A stretch of 64,000 nucleotides of DNA from Endozoicomonas sp. G2_2. GTDB taxonomy: Bacteria; Pseudomonadota; Gammaproteobacteria; Nevskiales; Salinisphaeraceae. Position 1 is the stretch's first letter, and the number at the start of each line of letters is the position of its first letter. Location: contig NZ_JAGHQU010000006.1 in the NCBI RefSeq assembly GCF_017744135.1, positions 186,001-250,000 on the forward strand. The letters are read 5' to 3'. The position numbers and the translations under genes were made by a program. Below, one piece after another: positions 19,362 through 27,631 of this stretch. The notes under the pieces were generated by a model. That model was not told the DNA's origin. It made no database searches and worked only from the letters and a program-made list of their open reading frames with translations.

Positions 19362-21208
19362 TTGCCGCGCATGAACAGGCGATCCAGCCCGCTCATGTCG
19401 ACCTGAACCCAGCTCGGGCGGCCGTGGTTACAGTGCCCGGCCCGGTCGGTGTGCTCCATGTCCCGCAACAGCGCGTTCATCTCCGCGAGCGTCAGTCGCC
19501 GGCCGGCCTTGACCGCCGCCTTGCAGCCCATATCCGCCAGCACGTCGTCGATACGATCGCGCACCGCCTGCGGGCCGCGCAGCCCGTCGCCCAAATCGGC
19601 GACCATGTCATAAGCGAGTGCGACATAGTCCTCGTTGGCCAACAGCGCCGGCACACCGCGCAGCAGAGCGGTCGTGGGCCCGGCGCGGGTGATTTCCAGA
19701 CCCACCGCCTCGAGCGCGTCGGCATGGCGCTCGACGGCTGCCGCTTCGGCTTCGGCGAGCGACAGCGTCTCGGGCACGAGCAGGCGCTTGCTCTGAATCC
19801 GGCCCTGCGAATACTCCTGTTTGAGTTGTTCGTAGAGCACGCGTTCGTGCGCGGCGTGCATATCCACGAGAATCAGGCCCTGACGGTTCTGCGCGAGAAT
19901 ATAGATGTCGTGCAGCTGCGCGAGCGCATAGCCAAGGGTCGGCGTGTCGTCAGCGTCGGCCTGCGGCGTCGCGGACTGTGTTATCGCGTCGTCGGCCGGT
20001 GCGTCCGCGGGCGCGGCAGTGAAATCCGACGGCATCTGAAACGCGTAAGCCGCACGGGTCTGGGCGATACTGGGGATATCGGTCGCGCTGCCCGGGCTGT
20101 CGAACAGTCGCGACACCGGCCGCGGCGTGATCTCGTCCGCTCCGTGGGGTGGCGCCGCCGGCTCACGCACCGGCAGATCGACCTCGCGGGCCGCGTGGGG
20201 CCTGGCCTCCACCGCCGCGAGCGCGCGCTGCACGCTGCGAAAGACGAAATCGTGCACGAGCCGGGACTCGCGAAAACGCACCTCGGCCTTGGCCGGGTGG
20301 GCGTTGACATCGACCTGGCGCGGATCCACGTCGAGATACAGCACATAGGCCGGGTGGCGCTGGTTATGCAACAGATCGCGATAGGCCAGCCGCACCCCGT
20401 GGTTGAACACCTTGTCGCGAATCGGCCGGTTGTTCACATAGCTGTACTGCCGGTCCGCCTGCCCGCGCGAAAAACCGGGCGTGGCGATCCAGCCGGACAG
20501 ACGCATCCCGGCGGCCTGCTCGTCGACTGCGACGGCATGCTCGCCAAAGGGACCGCCTATGAGCTTGTCGACGCGCGCCTGCATGTTGTCGAGATCGTCT
20601 GCCGGGGCGAGACGTGCGATCTCGGTGCCGTCATGGCGCAATACGAAACCGATATCGAAACGCGACAGGGCAAGCTGATTGAACGCCTTGCGGATGTGCG
20701 CGAACTCGGTGGCCGGCGCGCGCAGGAACTTGCGACGGGCCGGAATGCGCGCGAACAGCTCGCGCACTTCGACACGCGTGCCGCGATCGAGCGCGGCCGG
20801 GCGCACGGTATCGCCCTGGCCAGGCTGTGCACCGGGCGTCACGGCATGGGCACGATCGGCATCGCCAGCCCGCGAAGTCAGCGTCAGTTGCGCCACCGAG
20901 GCGATGCTGGCCAGTGCCTCACCGCGAAACCCCAGGCTCGCGACCGCCTCGAGGCCGTCAAGGCTGTCGATCTTGCTGGTCGCATGCCGGGCCACGGCCA
21001 GCGGCAGCTCGTCGCGACCGATGCCGCTGCCGTCATCGGCCACGAGAATACGACGCAACCCGCCGTGCTCCACATCGACCGTGATCCAGCCCGCGCCTGC
21101 ATCGAGGCTGTTTTCCATCAGCTCCTTGACGATCGATGCCGGGCGCTCGACCACCTCGCCGGCGGCGATCTGGCTGATCAGCTGGTCGTCGAGGAGACGG
21201 ATCGTCAT
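19358..21208 (-). CDS. mutL: DNA mismatch repair protein MutL (endonuclease-type)
   Basis: MutL links MutS mismatch recognition to strand removal. The GHKL ATPase motifs are intact: ELMENSLDAGA, DDGSGI and GFRGEALASI. The C-terminal domain has DMHAAHERVLYE at about 449-460, which fits the endonuclease pattern DQHA-x2-E-x4-E, and CNHGRP at about 593-598. This suggests a nicking MutL that does not depend on MutH. The ATG at 21208 gives MTIRLLDDQLISQIAAGEVV, the family start. Upstream codons to 21280 look non-coding. The protein has 616 residues. Confidence 0.95.
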   Translation of the reverse strand: MTIRLLDDQLISQIAAGEVVERPASIVKELMENSLDAGAGWITVDVEHGGLRRILVADDGSGIGRDELPLAVARHATSKIDSLDGLEAVASLGFRGEALASIASVAQLTLTSRAGDADRAHAVTPGAQPGQGDTVRPAALDRGTRVEVRELFARIPARRKFLRAPATEFAHIRKAFNQLALSRFDIGFVLRHDGTEIARLAPADDLDNMQARVDKLIGGPFGEHAVAVDEQAAGMRLSGWIATPGFSRGQADRQYSYVNNRPIRDKVFNHGVRLAYRDLLHNQRHPAYVLYLDVDPRQVDVNAHPAKAEVRFRESRLVHDFVFRSVQRALAAVEARPHAAREVDLPVREPAAPPHGADEITPRPVSRLFDSPGSATDIPSIAQTRAAYAFQMPSDFTAAPADAPADDAITQSATPQADADDTPTLGYALAQLHDIYILAQNRQGLILVDMHAAHERVLYEQLKQEYSQGRIQSKRLLVPETLSLAEAEAAAVERHADALEAVGLEITRAGPTTALLRGVPALLANEDYVALAYDMVADLGDGLRGPQAVRDRIDDVLADMGCKAAVKAGRRLTLAEMNALLRDMEHTDRAGHCNHGRPSWVQVDMSGLDRLFMRGK

Positions 21209-21392
21209 GGCAGTAGCACGATGGTCGGGTACGAACGGCGGCGAACGCGGTAGTTTCCGGCAACTCGCGTTCATTGGCAAAGCCGGCCGGGCACGCCCGA
21301 GTCACGCCGACCGATCGTTACCCTCCGGAATACGGCACTCAGGCCTTTCGCGACACCGTCACGAGACGGACGCGTATTTTTAACCGAGTCGT

Positions 21393-21425
21393 AATCTTGA
21401 CTAATTCAAGTTTATCGCCAATTAT
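21393..21425 (+). promoter_or_regulatory. Promoter and palindromic operator of the Fur-family/catalase genes
   Basis: The -35 TTGACT (21397-21402) and -10 AATTAT (21420-21425) are 17 bases apart. The -35 lies inside an inverted repeat, CTTGACTAATTCAAG, which extends imperfectly to 21 bp over 21393-21413. This size and position suit autorepression by the Fur-family product. The -10 ends 9 bases before the ATG at 21435 and there is no Shine-Dalgarno sequence, so the mRNA would be leaderless or nearly so. Confidence 0.65.
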
Positions 21426-21434
21426 GTCCGCGCC

Positions 21435-21887
21435 ATGAGTCGACAGACCACACCCATCGTCCAGCAGTTGCGTGACCGCGGGCTCCGCGTGACCGCTTCT
21501 CGCCATGCTGTGCTTGCGTGGCTGGTGGAGCACCCGCATGCCACCGTTGAACAGGTGCATGCTGGCGTGAGCCAGCAGATCGGGTCGATATCCAAGCAGG
21601 CCGTCTACGACGTGCTTGCGGCATGTATCGACGCCGATCTCGTGCAGCAGATCAAGCCGTCCGGCCACCCGGCACGTTTCGAGCGGCGCACGGGCGACAA
21701 CCATCATCATCTTGTCTGCCGCAGCTGCGGCTGTATCGAGGACGTGGATTGCGTACTCGGCGAAAAGCCCTGTCTTACGCCGGGCCACGATCACGGCTTC
21801 GAAGTCGATGAGGCCGAGGTGATGTTCTGGGGGCTCTGCAAGTCCTGCCGGACGCACAGCCTCGAAACACCGGACGAGGGTGTTTGA
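21435..21887 (+). CDS. Fur-family transcriptional repressor, likely peroxide sensor of catalase
   Basis: This 150-residue protein has the Fur layout. Residues ~8-85 form a winged helix (TASRHAVLAWL, then SISKQAVYDVL), and residues ~86-145 form a dimerisation domain with HHHLVC. It has the structural zinc pairs Cys95/Cys98 and Cys135/Cys138. The divergence from classical Fur and the position 59 bases upstream of catalase suggest a PerR/FurA/CatR-type regulator that responds to peroxide or metal. It would repress itself and the catalase through the palindrome at 21393-21413. A zinc (Zur) role cannot be excluded from sequence alone. Confidence 0.88.
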   Translation: MSRQTTPIVQQLRDRGLRVTASRHAVLAWLVEHPHATVEQVHAGVSQQIGSISKQAVYDVLAACIDADLVQQIKPSGHPARFERRTGDNHHHLVCRSCGCIEDVDCVLGEKPCLTPGHDHGFEVDEAEVMFWGLCKSCRTHSLETPDEGV

Positions 21888-21946
21888 AACTCGACGCATA
21901 AAATGCGGCGACCACGTCGCGTGAACCACCACTGGAGGGTAGAACC

Positions 21947-23413
21947 TTGACAGACGATATCCGCACAACGCATACGACGACGGGCGGCGAGCCGTATCCG
22001 AGCGACGAGCATTCGCTCTCGGTCGGCAGCGACGGCCCGATTGTTCTTCACGACCATTTCCTCATGGAGCAGATGGCGGCGTTCAACCGGGAAATGATTC
22101 CGGATCGCCAGCCGCACGCCAAGGGCGGCGGTGCCTTCGGCCACTTCGAGGTGACCGAGGACGTGAGCAAGTACACCAAGGCCAAGTTCCTGCAGAAGGG
22201 CGTCAAGACCGACATGGTCGCGCGCTTCTCCACGGTGGCCGGCGAGTCCGGCAGCCCGGACACCTGGCGTGATCCGCGCGGTTTCGCGCTCAAGTTCTAC
22301 ACCGAAGAAGGCAACTTCGACATGGTGGGCAACAACACGCCGGTCTTCTTCGTGCGCGACCCGATGAAGTTCCAGCACTTCATTCACTCGCAGAAGCGCC
22401 GCGCCGACAACGGCCTGCGCGACCACGACATGCAGTGGGACTTCTGGACGCAGTCGCCGGAATCCGCGCATCAGGTCACGTGGCTGATGGGCGACCGCGG
22501 CGTGCCCGCCACCTGGCGTCACATGAACGGCTACTCCAGCCACACCTACATGTGGGTCAACGCCGAAGGCGAGCGCTTCTGGGTGAAGTACCACTTCAAG
22601 ACCAACCAGGGCATCAAGTGCCTGACCCAGGAACAGGCCGATCAGATGGCCGGCTCCGACGCCGACTATCACCGTCGCGATCTGTTCAACGCCATCGAAC
22701 GCGGCGATTTCCCGACCTGGACGCTTTATGTGCAGGTCATGCCGTACGAGGATGCCAAGACCTATCGCATCAATCCGTTCGATCTGACCAAGGTCTGGCC
22801 GCACGAGGACTATCCGCTGATCAAGGTCGGCAAGATGACCCTCGACGAGAATCCGGTCGACTTCCACACGCAGATCGAACAGGCCGCGTTCGAGCCCAAC
22901 AACATGGTGCCGGGCACCGGCGTGAGCCCGGACAAGATGCTGCTTGCCCGTACCATTTCCTATGCGGACGCCCATCGCGCCCGTCTGGGTGTAAACTACA
23001 AGCAGATCCCGGTCAACGTGCCGAAATCGCCGGTCAACAGTTACACCAAGGGCGGCGCGATGCGTATGCATAACGTCTCCGACCCGGTGTACGCGCCCAA
23101 CACCAAGGGCGGCCCCCACGCCAACCCCTCGGCCTACCCGGCGAACAACGTTTGGGAAGCCGACGGCGAAATGGTCCGCGAGGCCTACAAGCTGCGCAAG
23201 GACGACGGCGACTTCAACCAGGCCAATGACCTGGTGAACAAGGTCATGAACGATGAAGAGCGTGATCGCCTCGTCAACAACGTGGCCGGCCATCTGTCCG
23301 ATGGCGTCGGCGAAGACGTGCTCCAGCGCGCCTTCGAATACTGGCGCAATGTCGATGCCACCATCGGCGAGCGCATCGAAAAGGCCGTCCGGGAGAACCT
23401 GAAGGCAGCCTGA
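21947..23413 (+). CDS. Monofunctional haem catalase, small-subunit type
   Basis: This enzyme converts hydrogen peroxide to water and oxygen. Catalytic His57 lies in [11 protein letters not shown], distal Asn130 in [13 protein letters not shown], and the haem-ligating Tyr is near 339 in [12 protein letters not shown]. At 488 residues without the C-terminal flavodoxin-like domain it is a small-subunit (clade 3-like) catalase. There is no signal peptide, so it is cytoplasmic. The start is TTG at 21947, with GGAGGG 7 bases upstream. It probably shares the transcript of the preceding Fur-family gene and ends at a strong terminator. Confidence 0.96.
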   Translation: MTDDIRTTHTTTGGEPYPSDEHSLSVGSDGPIVLHDHFLMEQMAAFNREMIPDRQPHAKGGGAFGHFEVTEDVSKYTKAKFLQKGVKTDMVARFSTVAGESGSPDTWRDPRGFALKFYTEEGNFDMVGNNTPVFFVRDPMKFQHFIHSQKRRADNGLRDHDMQWDFWTQSPESAHQVTWLMGDRGVPATWRHMNGYSSHTYMWVNAEGERFWVKYHFKTNQGIKCLTQEQADQMAGSDADYHRRDLFNAIERGDFPTWTLYVQVMPYEDAKTYRINPFDLTKVWPHEDYPLIKVGKMTLDENPVDFHTQIEQAAFEPNNMVPGTGVSPDKMLLARTISYADAHRARLGVNYKQIPVNVPKSPVNSYTKGGAMRMHNVSDPVYAPNTKGGPHANPSAYPANNVWEADGEMVREAYKLRKDDGDFNQANDLVNKVMNDEERDRLVNNVAGHLSDGVGEDVLQRAFEYWRNVDATIGERIEKAVRENLKAA

Positions 23414-23440
23414 TCGATCGGTTATTCAATTAACCGCGGC

Positions 23441-23473
23441 AAGGCGGCGCGTCACTGACGCGTCGCCTTTTTT
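23441..23473 (+). terminator. Rho-independent terminator after catalase
   Basis: AAGGCGGCGCGTC (23441-23453) pairs with GACGCGTCGCCTT (23457-23469), with one G-U pair and a 3-base loop. A T-run follows to 23473. It ends the regulator-catalase transcript. Confidence 0.92.
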
Positions 23474-23566
23474 GCGTGTGGGGCCCGGCAAATTCGGTCA
23501 CCGCCGGGCCGGCAATGCGACAGCCCCGGTTAGGACTGCCTGCCGGTGAGGCGAAAGCCCTGCGGG

Positions 23567-24676
23567 TCAATCGTGTCCGTTGAAACGCGCGATGAGCGCG
23601 AGCCATTCGGCATCGCGCCGCAGGCGACGGCGCGCCAGGCCCGCACCCTGCCACCACAGCCGTCCGCGCCAGCCGATCGCCGTGCCATCGCCCATATCGA
23701 CCACATGACCCGCCCTGCCTGGTCGATAACTCTTGAACGGTCGTCGACGCGCACCAGCCACGATATTGCGGGCCAGCACCTGCGCCTGTTCACACGCCTC
23801 GGAAAAACGCATCATGTCACGGCCGATCATGGCCGCGCAGCCGCCGGCCGCATAGATCCGCGTATCCGTGGGTGAATGCAACCGACGTGAAACAGACAAA
23901 CCATCGCTTTCGGCGGGCAACTCGGCCGCGTGAGCAAACCGCGCGGCGCCGGCACCGGCCGCGATGACGACATGATCCGCCCCGAACCGGCGGCCATCGC
24001 TGCTGCAGACCGCCCCCTCCTCGACGCCACTAAGCCTGGTGTTCACGATCAGTTCGAGCGCGTGCCGCGCCTGCAGCGCCATGACACGTCGGTTAACGCG
24101 CCAGGGCGCCCCCGGCAACGGGCGCGTACCCGGCAAGAACCAGCTGATACGCAAATGATCGCGCCACGGACCATTGACCAGACCGGCGACGATCTCGGTC
24201 GCGCGCGGCCCGTCACCATAGACCGCGATGCGCTGCACGCGGCCGCCGCCCTGCCGTTCTGACAACGCCTGGACGAACTGGACGAGCTCGTAGGTCGCCG
24301 ATGCGCGCCATAGCTGCAGGCCGCTGCCCGCGACGTTGGTGTCGTCGAACGGCGTTTCCTGGCCGACGTTCAGCGAGATGGTGTCGAACGTCTGCATCTG
24401 GCCGCTGGCGAGCCAGAGCCGGCGATGGCGCGCGTCGAGGCCAAGCGCGCGATCGCACCGGTAGCGCACATCGTTGGCCTTGCAGAAAGCTCGCAGTGGC
24501 AACCGCAGGGCGTCGCGACCGAGCTCGCCGCGCATCAGCCGTGCGGGCGCACCGCCGTACCAGAAGCTGCCCGGGTCGACGAGCTGGATATCGAAGCCGG
24601 CGTCACGCAGCGCCGCTGCATGCGCCACCAGCGCCACATGGGCATGCCCGGCACCGACAAGCAGAAGCGGTCTCAT
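23567..24676 (-). CDS. FAD-dependent pyridine nucleotide-disulfide oxidoreductase-like protein
   Basis: The N-terminus has a Rossmann dinucleotide motif in the variant GAGHAHV (residues 8-14), like the oxidoreductase domain found with selenide dikinase or in NDH-2-like proteins. A second nucleotide-binding segment (VYGDGPRATE) lies near residue 155. A C-terminal FAD motif (TRIYAAGGCAAM) lies near 280. No redox CxxC is visible at the usual site. Its start overlaps the upstream TauE-like gene by ATGA, so the two are coupled and probably act together in redox or sulfur chemistry. The substrate is unknown. Confidence 0.83.
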   Translation of the reverse strand: MRPLLLVGAGHAHVALVAHAAALRDAGFDIQLVDPGSFWYGGAPARLMRGELGRDALRLPLRAFCKANDVRYRCDRALGLDARHRRLWLASGQMQTFDTISLNVGQETPFDDTNVAGSGLQLWRASATYELVQFVQALSERQGGGRVQRIAVYGDGPRATEIVAGLVNGPWRDHLRISWFLPGTRPLPGAPWRVNRRVMALQARHALELIVNTRLSGVEEGAVCSSDGRRFGADHVVIAAGAGAARFAHAAELPAESDGLSVSRRLHSPTDTRIYAAGGCAAMIGRDMMRFSEACEQAQVLARNIVAGARRRPFKSYRPGRAGHVVDMGDGTAIGWRGRLWWQGAGLARRRLRRDAEWLALIARFNGHD

Positions 24677-25497
24677 GCCGCGGGCGTGGCTCCGTTCACA
24701 ACCGATATCCAGAGCGCAAGCGCAGCGACCACCACCGCCGCGCCGAGCACGGTATTGCTCGCGCGCAGTTGCGGCAGATGATGAATCCGCCGCGCCAATC
24801 CCATGCCGGATACCGCGCCGAGCACGAACAGGCCGGCCGTGTAACCGGGGATTTCCGGCGCAAAAAGGAACCCGACGCCCGCCCCCACGATGGCGACCAC
24901 GGATGTGGAAAACGCGAGCGTTCCCACCACCAGATACCCCTCACCCGGCCGCTGACGATCCAGAATGCGCCAGCCCATCCACGAGCCGGGGGCGGCGCAG
25001 AATGAGGCGATCAACCCGCAGCCAGCGCCCGCAAACAATGCCGCGGCACGCTGACCGCCGTTGAGTTCAGCCGGCGTACTCGCCTCGCCGACGGCGCGCC
25101 GGGGCGCATGAAGCAGCGTCGCCGGCGCTGACGCGCGGCGATGCCGATACTGACGAACAGTTAAGAGCAGAAGCGGGCCGAACACGATCGCGGCGACCAT
25201 GAACAGCGTCGCCAACACTGTTTCGGTCGTGTGTTGAGCCAGCCAGGCGCCGACGATCACAATCGGCAACCCGCCCATGATGAGAAGCGTCGCATGGCGG
25301 GTGCTGCACTGCCGCGCCCTAACAGCATCTCCTGCTGCGATTGCGGCACAGATGCCAAGCGCGAACAGCGCGATCGGCAGGCTTTGATGGAGCCCCACAC
25401 CGCCGGCCAGCACAAGCAGCGGCAGCGCAACGAAGGCGCCCGCAAATGCCGAAAGCCCGTAGGCCACGCCCACCAACACGCCCAGCAGAAGACTCAT
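24673..25497 (-). CDS. TauE/SafE (TSUP) family permease
   Basis: This 274-residue integral membrane protein has about eight hydrophobic segments in two halves. The first half starts LLGVLVGVAYGLSAFAGAF and the second AALFAGAGCGLIASFCAAPGS, as in the TauE/SafE sulfite/organosulfonate exporter family. It is cotranscribed and translationally coupled with the FAD oxidoreductase downstream. Together they suggest handling of a small sulfur anion, but the substrate cannot be told from sequence. Confidence 0.85.
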   Translation of the reverse strand: MSLLLGVLVGVAYGLSAFAGAFVALPLLVLAGGVGLHQSLPIALFALGICAAIAAGDAVRARQCSTRHATLLIMGGLPIVIVGAWLAQHTTETVLATLFMVAAIVFGPLLLLTVRQYRHRRASAPATLLHAPRRAVGEASTPAELNGGQRAAALFAGAGCGLIASFCAAPGSWMGWRILDRQRPGEGYLVVGTLAFSTSVVAIVGAGVGFLFAPEIPGYTAGLFVLGAVSGMGLARRIHHLPQLRASNTVLGAAVVVAALALWISVVNGATPAA

Positions 25498-25552
25498 ATG
25501 CCGTGCCCCTCGTGACGCCGCGACCCCGGCCCTGCCGGGCCGCGAAACACCC

Positions 25553-25579
25553 GCGCTAGACAGACCTGCAGTCTAGCGC
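25553..25579 (-). other. Perfect 9-bp hairpin at the amiC stop codon
   Basis: GCGCTAGAC (25553-25561) pairs perfectly with GTCTAGCGC (25571-25579) around a 9-base loop. The stem contains the amiC stop codon. There is no U-tract on the leftward strand, so it may block 3' exonucleases or assist Rho rather than terminate intrinsically. Confidence 0.55.
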
Positions 25580-27024
25580 AGACCGGCGACCTGCTGGTTG
25601 CCCGGCGACGGAATCTGCAGCTCGGCGCCGACCCGAATGGTGTTGCTGTCGAGGCCGTTCGCGCTGCGCAGACTGCTCAGACTCACACCATACTGCTGCG
25701 CGATCTCGGAAAGCGTCTCGCCGCGACGCACGGTATGCACCTGTGCCTTGGCGATGAACGTGGCCGGCCGATAGCTGGCGAAATAGCCCTTGATCCCGCG
25801 CAGCATCGCCGCCGCGAGCTTGTTCTGGTGGCTGGCCGTGTTGAGTTTGCGCTCTTCGTCGGGCGTGGAGATGAACGCGGTCTCGACCAGGAACGACGGA
25901 ATATCCGGCGACTTCAGCACCATGAAACCGGCCTGCTGCACCTTGGCCTTGTGCAACGGGCCGAGCCCGTCGAGCTCCTGCAGCACGCGGCCGCCGGCAT
26001 CGAGACTGGCTTCAATGCTCGCGCTCTGCGACAGATCCAGCATGAACGAGGCGAGGCTGTCGTCCTTGTCCTTGAGGCTGACGCCGCCCACCAGATCGGA
26101 CGCGTTCTCGCGGCGTGCCAGCCAGCGCGCGTGCTCACTCGTCGCCCCGTGGTGCGACAGCGCATAGACCGACGAACCCTTGGCATAGACGCCGCGCGGC
26201 GCGGCATCCGCGTGGATCGAAATGAACAGATCCGCCTTGGCCTTGCGCGCTTCGACCATGCGCTGTCGCAGGCCGATGTAGGTGTCCGAATCGCGGGTCA
26301 GTACACCGCGCATGTTCGGCTGATCGTCGACCATGTTCTTCAGTCGCCGCGCGATCTGCAGCACGACGTCCTTCTCGCGCGTGCCGTTCTTGCCCAACGC
26401 GCCCGGATCCTTGCCGCCGTGTCCGGCATCGATCACGATCACGATCTCGCGCGATGAAGGCCGCTGCGGCGTCCGAGCCACGGGCTCGGCGCGCGCCGGC
26501 TGGCGGCTCGGCGCTTCCGAGGCCTGCGCCATCGCGTTGGCATTGGCGTTGGCCGTGTTGGCCCCGTCATGACCCTCGGTGCTGTCGTTGCGCTGACTTT
26601 TCGCCATGCGCTGCACCGGCGTCTTGTCGCTCGGCTTGAGATCGACCACGAGCCGGTAGCCGTGCTCCGCGTCGGGCTCGAGCATGAAGCTCTTGGGGTC
26701 AACATGGCCGGCCAGATCCAGCACCACGCGCAGATCGGTGCGATCCCGAACGCCGGTGCGTACCCGCTTGACCAGTCCACTGCCGTCGATGTTGCCGCTC
26801 AGCGCAGATACGGAGCGCGCATCCGGCAAATCGACGACCAGCCGCAGCGGGTTGTCGATCATGAACAGATCCGGCTCGGTCGGCCCGCCCAGGTCGAACA
26901 CGACTCGCGTCTTGTCGGACGACGCCCACAGGCGCACGTCCTTGAGCGTGGCCTGTTTCGCCACGGCCACGCTACTCAGGCACAGAAGCAGCCCGATAAC
27001 CAGCCATTGCAAGCTCGCGCGCAT
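25573..27024 (-). CDS. amiC: N-acetylmuramoyl-L-alanine amidase (AmiC/AmiB type) with LysM
   Basis: This is a periplasmic zinc amidase that splits septal peptidoglycan during cell separation. It has a signal peptide (MRASLQWLVIGLLLCLSSVAVA) and an AMIN domain (about 25-135) that targets the septum. A Pro/Ala/Asn linker follows, then an Amidase_3 domain (about 193-415) with zinc-ligand regions VIDAGHGGKDPGALG and FLVETAFIS. The C-terminus is one LysM motif (about 432-475, VRRGETLSEIAQQYGVS). At 483 residues it resembles AmiB/AmiC with LysM from Pseudomonas. It lies next to tsaE, as in E. coli amiB. Confidence 0.94.
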   Translation of the reverse strand: MRASLQWLVIGLLLCLSSVAVAKQATLKDVRLWASSDKTRVVFDLGGPTEPDLFMIDNPLRLVVDLPDARSVSALSGNIDGSGLVKRVRTGVRDRTDLRVVLDLAGHVDPKSFMLEPDAEHGYRLVVDLKPSDKTPVQRMAKSQRNDSTEGHDGANTANANANAMAQASEAPSRQPARAEPVARTPQRPSSREIVIVIDAGHGGKDPGALGKNGTREKDVVLQIARRLKNMVDDQPNMRGVLTRDSDTYIGLRQRMVEARKAKADLFISIHADAAPRGVYAKGSSVYALSHHGATSEHARWLARRENASDLVGGVSLKDKDDSLASFMLDLSQSASIEASLDAGGRVLQELDGLGPLHKAKVQQAGFMVLKSPDIPSFLVETAFISTPDEERKLNTASHQNKLAAAMLRGIKGYFASYRPATFIAKAQVHTVRRGETLSEIAQQYGVSLSSLRSANGLDSNTIRVGAELQIPSPGNQQVAGLR

Positions 27025-27166
27025 AGATTCGCCGCCTTGACCTTCGAGAGACTAGAAATTCCCCAGTTCGGAGACTAGCGGCGGTTTTTTCGCGTGGCAA
27101 CTATTTTTTATCAATCAAAACAGAGTATAGGCGCTGCCTCTTTCATATCTACTTGAAAGAATAGGC

Positions 27167-27631
27167 CTATGTGGTTTCAAAAAGCGTCTCCAGAAAGCGC
27201 TTTCCCGCATCCGAATAGGCGCTTGCATGCGCTTTTCGGCCCCTCCCCGCGTAAGCGATCTCGATTTCCAGGTCCAGGCCGGGCAGAAAGCCCGTGCCGC
27301 GCTCGGCCCACTCCACGAACACCCAGTCGCGACGGGTATCGATCTCGCGCACGCCGAGAAATTCAAGCTCTTCGGGATCACCCAGCCGGTACAGATCCAG
27401 GTGATACAGCGTTCTGGATTCGAACGCATAGGGCTCGACGAGCGTATAGCTGGGGGACACCACGTGTCCGCGGTGGCCGAGCGCCTGGATCACGGCACGC
27501 GCAAGCGCGGTCTTGCCGGCACCGAGTTCGCCGGCCAGCGATACGACGAGGCCGGCGTCGAACACGCCGAGTGCAGCGGCGATTCGCCGCCCGAAGTCGT
27601 CGGTCGCGGCGGCATCGGCCAGCGTGGTCAT
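27167..27631 (-). CDS. tsaE: tRNA threonylcarbamoyladenosine biosynthesis ATPase TsaE
   Basis: TsaE is the P-loop ATPase that works with TsaB and TsaD to make t6A37 in tRNA. The 154-residue protein has Walker A GELGAGKT at 34-41, the SPSYTLVEPY segment and the HLDLYRL Walker B region, then VFVEWAERG. The ATG at 27631 overlaps the nnr stop by ATGA. The frame stays open to 27859 but only over nnr coding sequence. The AT-rich 142 bases between tsaE and amiC probably hold the amiC promoter. Confidence 0.95.
   Translation of the reverse strand: MTTLADAAATDDFGRRIAAALGVFDAGLVVSLAGELGAGKTALARAVIQALGHRGHVVSPSYTLVEPYAFESRTLYHLDLYRLGDPEELEFLGVREIDTRRDWVFVEWAERGTGFLPGLDLEIEIAYAGRGRKAHASAYSDAGKRFLETLFETT

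Noticed and set aside
19424-21253. 609-residue frame antisense to mutL
   Set aside because: Shadow frame in a GC-rich gene with His/Gly/Arg-rich composition.
27124-27130. CTATACT on the reverse strand upstream of amiC, resembling a sigma-S -10
   Set aside because: No supporting -35 or other evidence; a seven-base match is weak alone.
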